Below, piece by piece: positions 34,051 to 45,129 of a DNA stretch of 64,000 nt (position 1 is its first letter; each line of letters starts with the position of its first letter). The DNA lies in assembly GCA_021234155.1 (NCBI GenBank), contig JAJEKV010000011.1, positions 4,031,069 through 4,095,068 on the forward strand, written 5' to 3'. The DNA is from Isoetes taiwanensis. Its lineage: Eukaryota > Streptophyta > Lycopodiopsida > Isoetales > Isoetaceae. The notes beneath the pieces were generated by a model. It did no database searches and had not been told where the DNA came from. It was given only the letters and a program-made list of their open reading frames with translations. The position numbers and the translations under genes are program-made.

Positions 34051-34845
34051 TGAAGAAATAGCTTTTAAACTTTGTATCTTCTTAAACTGTTATGAGAAGA
34101 ACATGTTTCCATCTGTTAATGGTTTGTCTTGTCTTTCATTTGTTTTAAAAGTCCCAGTCAAAAGGGTTAAAAATCAGCCATCAGAACCATTTGATGAGGA
34201 GTAAATAAGGCCCATGTAACTTCTTCGAAGGCCTCATTCACTGATATTATAATGCAGTTGACTAGTCCGCCGTCGCCAAGCTTTTTATTGCATCGCTTTT
34301 ACATGAAGTTAGGGAAGCCATATCTAGTATGCCATATCCTTTTAATTGTTTCATATGAGACCATATGTAAAGTGGCTTTGTCCAGAAATCTTATTAATTT
34401 GAGAGTGAATTTCGATTTAAAGACATTCTGTGATGGGCATTGAGATACAGATGTTTCTTTTGCTTATGCATTTGCTAGAAGTTATGAGCTAAAGAATTTC
34501 TAGTTGGATGTTGTTGTTCTATCTCATCACACTATGTTAGCAACAGTGTCTTGTCAATTTTGTACTTGCTAGATCTCTTAAATCAAAGAACAGTTTGCTG
34601 TAAAGGAAAGCAAAGGCCGCCTTGTCCTTTATCCGAAATTTCCATGTATGTCATCATTAGTGACAATTTTGGTCGTTGTATCTAGTGTTATACAAATGAT
34701 AGAAGCACTTGATTAGTGTTATACAACTGATAAAAGCACTTGACTGATATGTCCCCAAACCAAACGTTGAATAGCATCAAACAGATTAACTTGGAGATGT
34801 GCATAGCGCAGTTTTAAGAACTATAGATAGAAATGAAAATGTTGT
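34051..34845. other. 3' flank of gene A1, no gene
   Basis: AT-rich, no supported coding sequence. A short direct repeat of TTAGTGTTATACAA...AAGCACTTGA lies near 34,684 and 34,714. Confidence 0.55.
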
Positions 34846-36005
34846 TGTAGCAGAATTAAGAACTAGAATATCAAATGGCATTGAAATTGCATCTCGCTAA
34901 AATGGGTTTTGTCAAGACAAAGGAGGAGTATATTATGGAGTTAGCATTATAAAGTATCACTGTATTCCACAGTCTATAACCCAACCTTTGAATATCAAAT
35001 ATAGATGAACAGTAATGGTGAACAGTGATTATTTCATACAGAAACAGATGAACTTTACCATCGATCTACAATCTGCATTAGCTACTGTAGTACGCGGATC
35101 CTCTTCCAATACATAGTCTTAGTGCTCCTCTATCTGGTGATTCAATCTGAAAGTCCTAAGTTGCCTTACAATGATTGATGCAGCCGATTGATGTTTCCAC
35201 CTGGTCCAAAAGAAGTTTCCCACATATTTAAGCTCCTTTTAGCATAATAAGCTTTCGTATCATGGATTCCACAACCCTACATATTTTAACCAAGGTTCAT
35301 ATGCCATGAGCAACAGTAGTAGAGCCTAAATCTGTGTACAAATGGTGGCATTTTAAAATGCCATTTAAAATGAAGTTGGATGGTACTTATCTCGCAGCCT
35401 TAAACAGTCCACTTGCATAGCATCATGAAAATGCTGATATAGCAGAATTAAGAAGTAGAATATCAAATGGCACTCAAATTGCATCTCGCTAAAATGGATT
35501 TCTCAAGACAAAGGAGGAGCATATTATGGAGTTAGCATCATAAAATATCACTGGATATTCAACAGTCTATAACCCAACCTTTGAATAACAAATATAGATG
35601 AACAGTAACGGTGACCAGTGATTATTTCATACGCAAACGGATGAACTTTAGCATCGATCTACAATCTGCATTGGCTATTGTGGTACACGGATTCCCTTGC
35701 AATACATAGTCTTATTGCTCCTCTATCTGGTGATTCAATCTTCAAGTCCTAAATTGCCTTACAATGATTGATGCAGCCGATTGATGTTTCCACCTGGTCC
35801 AAACGAAGTTTCCCACATATTTAACCTGCTTTTAGCATAATAATCTTTCGTATCATGCATTAGACAAACCTATATATACCATGAGTAACAGCAGCAAAGC
35901 CTAAATCTGTGTACAAATTGTGGCATTTTAAAATGCCATTTTAAAATGGAACTGGCACGGTTCTTATTACATCTCGCAGCCTTGAACAGTCCACTTGCAT
36001 TGCGA
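34846..36005. repeat. Tandem duplication of about 580 bp
   Basis: Two diverged copies in direct orientation, about 34,846-35,421 and 35,429-36,005. Both contain AGACAAAGGAGGAG, GTCTATAACCCAACCTTTGA, GATTGATGCAGCCGATTGAT and GTGGCATTTTAAAATGCCAT. No coding frame is kept in both. It lies between gene A1 and the tRNA synthetase pseudogene. Confidence 0.8.
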
Positions 36006-36140
36006 GCTTAGTCCAACTTACCCAAACGAATTCAAACCATTATCTTCTTCTAGTGCAGATAAGCATTTATTGGTTCTTTCCTAAGGCGCTCTGAACATGC
36101 CTGATAAGAGCATGTGCCACACATGCCTGATCATAGAGCT

Positions 36141-36735
36141 GTGTTCCTACCTTGTAAGAGTTCGCTGCCAGAAAAATGCAGTGACCTTGGGAACAAGCAC
36201 ATCCATGGCAGTCACTGTTCTCCCATCATCGTTAAGGCGCATATAGAATGCCTTGATACTCTTAGGGTAGTTATACACTATCATTAACCTCTTCAACATT
36301 TATTCAGTAGGATATTTGGCAGGAGAAAATTATGTGTTAGACATAAACACTCTTACCATGTCTGAATGATGATGCTGACAAATTAAAAGTTCACATATAT
36401 TAGAAAATACAAACTTCTAAAGAATAGCTGCAATAGCTGCATTGACATGTCATGCATGCTGTCATTTTTAAAAGGTATAAGGTCCTGCCCTCTAACCTGT
36501 TAACTAGCTATTAAATTGTACCTCAAGTTATGAAAGCAATTTCAGGCTCTATCATCCGAAACTTTGCCAAATGCCTGCTTATATGAGAATTCCCTGCTCG
36601 AAATGATGGACCAAAGGTATATACACGACTTACCGGCAACGGCATGGTGGATCCATGGTAGGTCTTTGACATGAGTAGCTGCAACCTAATCACAAACATC
36701 CGATTTATTGTGAGGAAGAAAACAATTACCAAATG
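36141..36735 (-). pseudogene. Asparaginyl-tRNA synthetase (class II) exon fragments
   Basis: Class II AsnRS charges tRNA-Asn in the cytosol. On - the exon at about 36,735-36,523 reads [14 protein letters not shown] and [16 protein letters not shown], which is class II motif 2 (family form FRAENSxTSRHLAEFWMxEPE); Glu of FRAE is replaced by Gly. The exon at 36,306-36,148 reads [18 protein letters not shown] and [16 protein letters not shown], the stretch before motif 3; it then runs into a non-homologous end, so motif 3 (GLGFER) is absent. The N-terminal anticodon-binding domain is not found. It is a decayed host gene copy inside the 24.4-kb element. Confidence 0.85.
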
Positions 36736-36919
36736 TCAAGATTTTTGAATAACTTTTCCAACATGGAAGTATAAGAATGCTAGCTTAAGGAAACGTCCAA
36801 CTAAATGGAAGAGCCCATAGCTAGATCAAGAACAATACATAAACTGGTGAAACATAAGCATCAAGGTAGACAAGTTTGGAAGATTAATATGAATGGTGTA
36901 GACAGTAACAATACCTTTT

Positions 36920-38200
36920 ATTGTATAATGGTACGCTTGCCACAGTATTGATGCGCATCATATATAATCGTGCAGACATGATATCCTTGAACCTTCTAAA
37001 GTGAGGATCATTTTTATCTGATAAAGCCACCGAGGAAATGCATAGAAAATAGCATTTGTACACTCCTTTCTTTTCCTCTTTGTGAACTTGAAAACAAGGT
37101 AATTATCAATACTCACACAATACAAGTAGATGCTTTGACCAATAAGGCGAAGACCCTACCAAAGTCTTCGATATCTGCCTTGCGGGCCAATGAACAATCC
37201 CTCCTTAAGAATTTTATAATGCTTCTCTTTAGAGCCTTGCTTGAAAAGCTAACTTGAAGAAGCTTGTCAAACCCAAATGCATCTTGCAAGTGAGTGGTCA
37301 CGTCTACATTCTCGGGCTCACGCCAAAGAATAAACTAATATAAGATATGATTCATAGACAAGTCTATCATGCGGTCGGATGCAAATGGTTTATTCAAGCG
37401 AGAAAATCAATTTGTAAATAAATATAATTTCTACACATAAATGTAAAATCACTTTTTAAGGAGGGTTTTTTAACCTGCAAATATCAATTCAAAGAAAGAC
37501 ATTATCTTACTAGTAGGGTGCATTCTCCATCTTTGTCAATGCTGCATTTGTACATGTACCTTTGTCCTTGACATTGCAGATGCTTCTGTTCATGTCAAAC
37601 ACTGCAAATTCGTAACAAAGTAAAATAAAAAAATGATTATGAATGAGCAAGCCACCTTGTTTGCCATGTCATTGAACTGCACTCTAGGACCATCGTTTGG
37701 AAACTAAAAGTATGATTGAATCATGTCCAATGACATGTCTGCCACTGCTTTGATTTCATTTAGAGTTAAACGTTCAAGTTTTTCTCTACAAAATCATGAG
37801 AAAGAAAAGTTATGGAAGGCTTTTCAATCTTAGCATTGAAAATCATGAAATGTATGTTCTCACTCTCCAATAGTTCTCAACAATTGAAATCTGCGACCAA
37901 AATCTAGCTCTCCTAATGTCAATAGCTTTTCGGAGATGGAAACTTTCAGTGTGCTCTGATCCTGATCCTGACTATGCTCACCCAGATAACTATTTCTGAC
38001 TTTTCTGTTTATTGTATCTATAAGAAAGGACCAATCGACCTGCTGCAGGAGGAGGAATGATAAGGTTACATCGTCTAACAGTAGCTGCTGCGTTAACCAA
38101 AGACATAAACACTCAAGCTTAAATTGCAAAATTGCAGACCTGAAAGCTATCATGAACCAAACTCCATGCAGCACCTCACCTAAAAATGTAAATGCTTGAA
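36920..38200 (-). pseudogene. Exon-like fragments of an unidentified gene
   Basis: Several minus-strand pieces look like real exons but match nothing I can name: DKNDPHFRRFKDIMSARL with MMRINTVASVPLYNKR (about 37,025-36,920), ENVDVTTHLQDAFGFDKL with SIIKFLRRDCSLARKADI (37,310-37,115), NDGPRVQFNDMANKVA (about 37,705-37,660), and VDWSFLIDTINRKV with SEKLLTLGELDFGRRFQLL (38,045-37,865). Spacing and splice-like borders suggest one multi-exon gene next to the tRNA synthetase piece. It could be host DNA captured by the element or internal element DNA. Confidence 0.4.
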
Positions 38201-40880
38201 ACCATTATTTTAAAGTTAGCCTAGGTAATACAAATGCCCAATATACATGCAAGAATGCAGGGGAACAGAGGATGCACATACAGGAAGCAAACCAACATCA
38301 ACTGCTTGCATTACTTCCTGAGGTATTTTCAGTCTTGACCTAAATGAATATATAAATGAAATTCATTTTCAGTCCTAATTGAAACATTTGCCAATATGTC
38401 ATCAAATTATAACCACTAGCACATACTCACCTGAAGTTACATAGACCGCTCACGTGATGCACAAATCTGATCTAGAAACACATTTCATCCCCAATAACAA
38501 TATAGACATAAAATTTAAAGATGAGATACGCATGAATATAGGCTACAATCAAAATTATATTATTTATATAATAGAAAATGGGGCACTGTACATGTGCCAG
38601 ACCTTCATTCTGGATGTATTACCATGCTTTGTGCATGGGCAAAATGTGATAACATGGCAAAATGTGATAACATTTCAAATAAGTTTCTCCAAAATTTTCT
38701 CTTCATCCGCTGCTCCAAGCAAGTGCACAGTTTTGTTACCTTTAACGGTATGACCTTGGGGCATGTCCACAACAATGTGGATAACTTGTTCTGCATATAC
38801 AATAGCATTGCTACCCTTTCCACCAAAGATGTAACTACTTGTCCCTGAATGAGTATTTCGATTGCCCTCATATTTTCTATAATACCTACCCTCAAGCACA
38901 TCTTCCCCTTTTAAAAATCTATTCCCATGCTCATCGACCATATCTACTTGAAGAGTGTGCTTTGGGACTGAGCCTGGTACAAGCCAAAACATATCATCAT
39001 CTTCATTGTCAACTGGAGCCTCAACTGCAAATACCATTCCAACTCCTATGAGATCAGCAAGGTGCGTATGGTCATCAACATCATCAACGTGCGTACGCAG
39101 ATTGTAGCCATCTCTTCCCCGCAGGGGTTCCAAAATATGTGCCTTCCAACCACCTATTTGTTTTATATTCTCACATTGGTGGATCTCACCATACATACAG
39201 AACGTACAAAAGCATGCAAATTGACGAGTCATCACCTTGGTTGAATCTTCCTTGTTTATGCCACGGATGCTATGGATCTTCCGTGTGCCTTCTACTGTTT
39301 TGCAGTCTCAAGCTTCCCTACGATTGACATCATCGATTTTGACTTCCCAAAAGTACCTTTTCACGTCTCTGGTATGACTAGAGCAGGTTGCTGCGGCACC
39401 AGTAGAGAAGTTATCAGTCAGCCAAGAGGTAGCAACATGAGCATTATGTTCAATACTGCTATTAGCCTTTAATTGTTCTTGTTCCATCTTAGACTTAACC
39501 TTAGCCCCTGCCCCATCGTGTTCTCCTTTCCCATGGCCAGAACAAAAGAAGTTCCATTGCATTGGAACTGTTGTACTAGTAAAATATCTGGAAACAAAAT
39601 AAAATGGACGAGAGGCCTTGAAATGTGCCGCTGCTCCATCCGACCAAACCCAATGCTCATTCATCTCATACCCTTGCTTCTGGGCCCAGTCATGATACAA
39701 CCTAAAGCAACGTTGCACAAATAACGTATCGTGTTCTTTATCGTCTGAAAGATAAAAGTGATATTCCTTTATGGGCTCATCGGACTCTGATTCGCGCCTG
39801 TAGGTGATGTGAACTAGTATCGTAACTTGTTGGCTATGAAAATACTCACTTTGGATTTCATTCTGTGGTTTAAATGTGTAGTTTTCAGCAAAATCGACTA
39901 CAGAAACAATAACTCCAGAAGGAAAGTTCTTCACACATTCTTTAAATTGTTTGTCTTCCCAACATGCTGTGAAGTTGTGGGCAACAAAATCTTGAACATG
40001 TTGGTGGAAAAAGCTTATCAATTGTGCTGGTGGTGTCCTTCTTGAAACAAGTTGCTTCCTACTTTTTGGACGACCCTCTTTATCTTTGCCACTCTTCACA
40101 TCCTCATATACTTTCCATTCGACAAGTGGGCCAAAGTCTGCTAACTCCTTGGGACAGAACCTAACTTTTTTTGCTCCACATTTAATACATTCTCCAAGCA
40201 AGCAAGGTAATTTATGCCATTCAGCCCCCTCAATTCTTGGATATACAGCCATCTCCCAAATTTCATGAAGCCTAGAGAATGTTTTTTCTGATGCTATACA
40301 AGTCTGCATGCCTTCCTTCCATTCACAAATAGAGCAATCGCATCTACAATCCTTATGAATGTCTGAAGTTGTCCTCATTGCATTTAAAGCTGCTCTCAAT
40401 ATATCCAACTGTACGTGACGTACACAACAACAAGTATTTCGCTCCTTTAATTTCTTCACATAATAGGGCTTCCATCTCTCAAACAATCTTTGTCCAACAC
40501 GTAATAAAGGATATGCCTCCTTGAAAAGCAAAAACATTTCAACCTGCAAAATGCTATCATAAATTATGCATGCATAAAGCTCAAAGATAACAGTGAAGTC
40601 TGAAACATAATGCAATCATCATCAACATGCTCAAGCAGCATTCTACATGTCGCACAGCAATAATAAACTTCCAAATTTAATGTTTAACTACTAAAATAAA
40701 GAAGTACCTTTTGTCCCCCAAAGAACATTCACGTGTCAAAAGTATTTTATTAAATTTGGGCCCTTCAAATTACCTTCACGTATCTTCAATGGCACTTTGA
40801 GAATCACGTATTTCCCAAATTACTTTGTTAAGCTTGAGGTAACTTTTGTACATGTGGTAGCCAAAAGTACGTTGGTGTAC

Positions 40881-42173
40881 ATTCTAGAATGGGACTCGCA
40901 TGAAACCAACAAACCGCCCGACTTAGACTTGCTTCTCATTCATCTCAGCAGATTTTTCTACAATGGTGGATAGTGAGTAGCCGCACACATGCGAACTACC
41001 CACAAAAATAAAGGGAAAATCCAATTATATCATTTGGACCCCAGGGTCTGTTTTTACTAGTGATACACACTTTAGCATGTCGCGACACAGGTGCTGATTT
41101 AGTGCTGATTGCCCTTCAAGCTGCCCTTCATTGCCCTTCCCTTGCCCTTTATTGCCCTTCAAAAAATATTGGAATGTTCTTTATTTATGTATAATATAAT
41201 GAGCATATTGGCAATGTGATTGCTGATCACACATGCTACCTATGAAGGTGCTGATTTAGTGCTTGAATTTCGTTTTTTTGTATACCACTAGTAAAAAAAC
41301 ACCCCCCAACAAATTACAATGCTAATAGAGAGTGGGCTAGTGTACCTACCGAAAGCTTATCACCGGGATTAAAAAACCCCGCCCTTTCGGGTTTTCGAGG
41401 AAAAACCCTAGTGATAAGCTTTCGGCAAGGGGCTTGGACAAACGCAAGGCATAAAAAACGCTCCCAAAACCCACGAATGGAAGAGTCAAAACAGACGCCG
41501 CTCGCTCACCTGTACCTGCACATCACCAACAAAACAACAAGACAAAACAAACCTCCCAGAGTGGAGGGGCTGATTTCTGTAGCGTGCCCGCGATAAAAAT
41601 ACAAAAACAAAGAAGGGGGAGGGTGGGTTCACAGAGAATAAAGGCTGGCGAGAGAGAGAAGAGGAAGCGCCGATGAGATGTTGCCGCGCAGAATCGCGCC
41701 TAAAATAGCGAACTCCCAACCAGAATGGGCATGCGCCGCCCGCATGCATGCAAAACATGCATGCTCGTCCCATTCTAGAATGGCGATCCGATGTCTCGGA
41801 TCGATGGGATTCTAGAATGGGACTCACATGAAACCAACAAACCGCCCGAATACCAAAGGACTTCCTTACAAACTAGGAGCGAGGACGAAGGTCACAGGAC
41901 GAAGGCTAAAGGCTGGAAAAGAACAGCAAGAAAGAAACGCCAAATTGGCCAAACCAAGCAGGGAGAAGCCCCTCCCCTGCCTGGGAAACAAATCACAGAG
42001 AATAAGGTACTGCTGAGAGAGAAGAGGAAGCGCCGATGAGATGTTGCTGCAGAATCGCGCCTAAAATAGCGAACTCCCAACCAGAATGGGCATGCGCCGC
42101 CCGCATGCATGCAAAACATGCATGCTCGTCCCATTCTAGAATGGCGATCCGATGTCTCGGATCGATGGGATTA
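40881..42173 (-). repeat. Dimeric SINE-like repeat, copy S3, in the intron of T1
   Basis: Same A+B dimer as S2, in reverse: unit B 40,881-41,808 and unit A 41,809-42,171. ATTCTAGAAT marks the outer start and the inner junction, and each unit ends in the complement of CCCATCGATCCGAGACATCG. Unit B carries the LINE-like hairpin (41,360-41,425) and a 261-bp MITE at 41,044-41,304. TGTAC occurs at 40,876-40,880 and 42,174-42,178 and may be a short target duplication. It lies in the same transcriptional orientation as T1, within the intron 40,544-42,552. Confidence 0.8.
41044..41304. mobile_element. 261-bp MITE inserted in repeat S3
   Basis: The ends GGGTCTGTTTTTACTAGTG and CACTAGTAAAAAAACACCC are imperfect inverted repeats. 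CCCA lies on both sides (41,040-41,043 and 41,305-41,308). The sequence of S2 at the same place is uninterrupted (GGACCCCAACAAAATAC read on -), so the insertion point is clear. The interior repeats TGCCCTTCAA-like motifs and has no open frame. Confidence 0.8.
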
Positions 42174-43172
42174 TGTACTTCTAACTTCTTGTGAGGCTCA
42201 AGAAAGTACTTTGGAGACTTTATGTACTTTAACTCCTTGTGAACCTCAAGAAAACACTTTGAAGACTTTATGTATAACTAGGAAAACACTTTAAAGACTT
42301 TATGTATAACTCCGTGTGAGCTTCAAGAAAGCACTTTGGAGTTCAGGTACTTACTTGAGGTCATTTTAGAACTTCCTCATCTTCATTCAATTTCCATAAA
42401 TAACACATAATTCACATCATTTTCAGTTGCTAACAACTAACTTATTTATTGTTCCCACATTCTTCACATATTAAGGCAAGAACTCAAAGTTAAATGAGGA
42501 GCTAGAGATGCATTCAACAAACTAAGAGTACTGGCATATGAGAATTACTTACCTGAGGGATTTCAAGGTAGTGGGTTGGATGTATTACGAAATTTTCTTT
42601 GCCTTTCCCCAGCTTTTTCCTACATACATCCTTCCTGTTTGGTGACACTCTAGTTTTTTCAGCCCAAAATACTTGAATCAGGTCTTCAACCTCTTTGGAT
42701 AGCCTATCACTACGTGGTTGTCTTGAGCCATCTGCCCACAGTCCATCCTCGTTAATAATCTTTTGCTTTCTCTCAAATGCCCTTTTGAAATTCCTCTTAT
42801 GAACACCTAGTAATTTTGCCGTGGCCTGTTTATTTTTCATCTTCTTTCTTGCTGCATCAAAATCTGATACCACCATAGACAATAAGGCATTCTTAGCAGC
42901 AAGATGATCAGAACTGCAGCTACCCTTCACCACTTGCAAGGAGCTTCTCAAGTTTGCCATCACTTCAAGTAAGCTTTCGCCACCAAGGAGGATCTTAGGA
43001 TTATACGCTGCGGACATAGATGGATGATGGACAAATTTGCATAAGATTTTTTGTTGCTCTTCTTCGTCAAGGTGACGTGTTTGTTGATGAAAATACTCCA
43101 CCATGCCATTTACTAGACGATTGATATATTGGCGACACCTTGACTTTCCCATTAGTAAAGTAATTCTTTCAC

Positions 43173-45129
43173 CTGCACAACATGCCAAAAGTCAGCCTTT
43201 GCCCACTAAGAGGGATTGTTCACAATGCAACAGTATCTTAGAAAACGAAGTCATGTAACTGCTCAGAAAATCGTGAAGTCTCTATTCAATAGTTTTTACA
43301 AATTAATTGTCTTCTCCATTTGAAACTGAAGACCTAGTGACTCAGCTGGAACTGTTATTCTAATTTATACTGGTTCCTTGTCCTAAACATAGAAGCCAAG
43401 ACCTCGCAATAGCGGATAGAATTAGGACCTGCCATAGAAAAGAGTAAACCTATGGATGTGCATGTTTATTAGCATAAAGAGCATGCAATTTGACCTAAAA
43501 AGCTCTGCCATCTTGAATGCAATGCAAAGTAGCAACAACAAAATAGGACATATGTGTAACATTATTAGATACAAAAGCGGAATCTATTGCAGCATGAATT
43601 CTCTCTCAATTTTAAAGAATGCTCCTCTCTTCTTCCCAAGCTGCTGCTGGCTCCATTTGCAAACCATAAATGCCTCGCTTTATATACAGGTGAACTGACC
43701 GAACTTGGAAGAAACGTGCTCTAACAAAGGACGTTAATTCCGATTCTTAGTAGAGGAGCCCAAACAAAATTGTTCTAGAACACTAGCTGAAAGTTTCAAG
43801 AGAAACGATCTATTCATGCCATTTGACCTCGTAAAGATTGCCAGAAGTTCTGTAGTTCAATGTAGAGAACTGCCATGATAAATAAATATGTGGCCGCTTC
43901 GATATATATGTGTACCACTAAATGTAGAGAACATGCCATGATAATGCCACTGCAATAAATATTTGGCCACTTCAATAAATGTGCACAACTCAATGTTGCG
44001 TGTATGCCCATTAAAATGGATGCTAATATTTTTGGCTCTAGTTGCACCGCAACTCTGTGTGCATTGTTTGATATAAAATGAGTAACTCTTTGATTCAAAA
44101 TAGTCTGGTCTATTGGAAGGAAATAAACCACCTCATTATATTTCAGGCCTGATTCTGGAAATAAAGCCCCATGATGCATACATCAAGCTCTTTTTAAAGG
44201 GCAGCAGCTCATACCTCTCCTCTCTCTAAAACCTATAGGAAAATTGATGCGAATCCACAAAAATACATGTGATGTCACGAACACAGATTGGAATTGCTTC
44301 AGAAAATGAATGGCATTAGAATGACAAAGGAGTAATTCATCTGCAACATCGGGGCTGTTTGAGACATGCTTGTTCCTTATAAAGTCAAGAAATTTTCAAA
44401 GCAGCGCAGCTAGCTTTAGCACGTACTAAGATACAATAATTATGCTATTATTTTGGATGAAACAACGGATCTATTAAACTGACAGTGGGTAGTTATTGCC
44501 CACAATCTTGGAGCTTTAAATTCTAGAGTAAGAGTGATATGTTTCCACTGAAAAAGCAGTTGAGTACAGGAAGAACCAATTAACTAGTACTTCATGCTAA
44601 AATTTGGAAATTTGAGGAAACGATTCTATAGCTATAGAGCTCTCCTCGTTGATACCAAAGCATTACATCACCAAATGGAATAGAGTATCACTAACTTGTC
44701 TATGTATTCATGGAAAACTACGGTTAAGATTTTTACCTTGAAACAGGAACAGATGGACTCGTCACTGCAGTAATGTATAAGAAAAACAATGTGGATTATT
44801 TTAGCTTCCTCTTGGACTGTCGAGAAGCCTTCAGGCTGTGTATACCTCGCAGGTTGAAGAGCACATTTAAAATATCATTATCATATTAAAATCATCTTCT
44901 TCTAATACATTATCATCAGCTTCTTACCGGTGCTAATTGGGTGGGCAGAATCACTGGCTTTATACAATGTGCACAAAACGGATCGAGCGCCAGGGAAAAA
45001 TCGAGCGCCGTAGTTCTTAGACACATAGTCTTTCAAATTTCGCCCGCTCAAAAACCATTTTGAAATTCCCAAAATTACTAGAGGCTAGGTAATTTTTTGG
45101 GTAGTTTCGAACTCCCTAAATAATAATTT
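43173..45129. other. Junction zone between the two gene pairs, no gene
   Basis: AT-rich, with no frame I can support. The missing 5' exon of T1 should lie here. If the two gene pairs were once separate elements, their inner terminal repeats should also lie here, but no GGGTGAAAGTATG-like sequence is visible. Confidence 0.5.

Larger units (their letters stand above)
38675..43172 (-). pseudogene. Element gene T1: DDE-transposase-like protein, one in-frame TGA
   Basis: Two exons join in phase 0 with GT/AG sites: 43,172-42,553 and 40,543-38,675; an earlier first exon is not found. The first exon is helical and basic and ends in IHPTHYLEIPQ. The second has Cys-rich parts (CCCVRHVQ, CRCDCSICEW, GECIKCGAKKVRFC), then VVDFAENYTF, FYLSDDKEHDTLF, WSDGAAAHFKASRPFYFV and GHGKGEHDGAGAKVK, then a zinc-type FACFCTFC and a BAH/chromo-like end (MFWLVPGSVPKHTLQVDM, EDVLEGRYYRKYE). 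D, D and D/E in those blocks fit an RNase H-fold DDE core. The same block pattern occurs, from memory, in uncharacterised proteins of cnidarians and other animals. A single TGA at 39,310-39,308 interrupts an otherwise open frame of about 620 codons. The intron holds repeat S3. Confidence 0.72.

Noticed and set aside
38675-39310. A separate small gene downstream of T1
   Set aside because: It is in the same frame as T1 and homologous to the matching part of T2, so it is the T1 C-terminus after a premature stop.
41411-42134. Open frames on both strands
   Set aside because: They lie in repeat S3 and mirror those in S2; no conserved protein.
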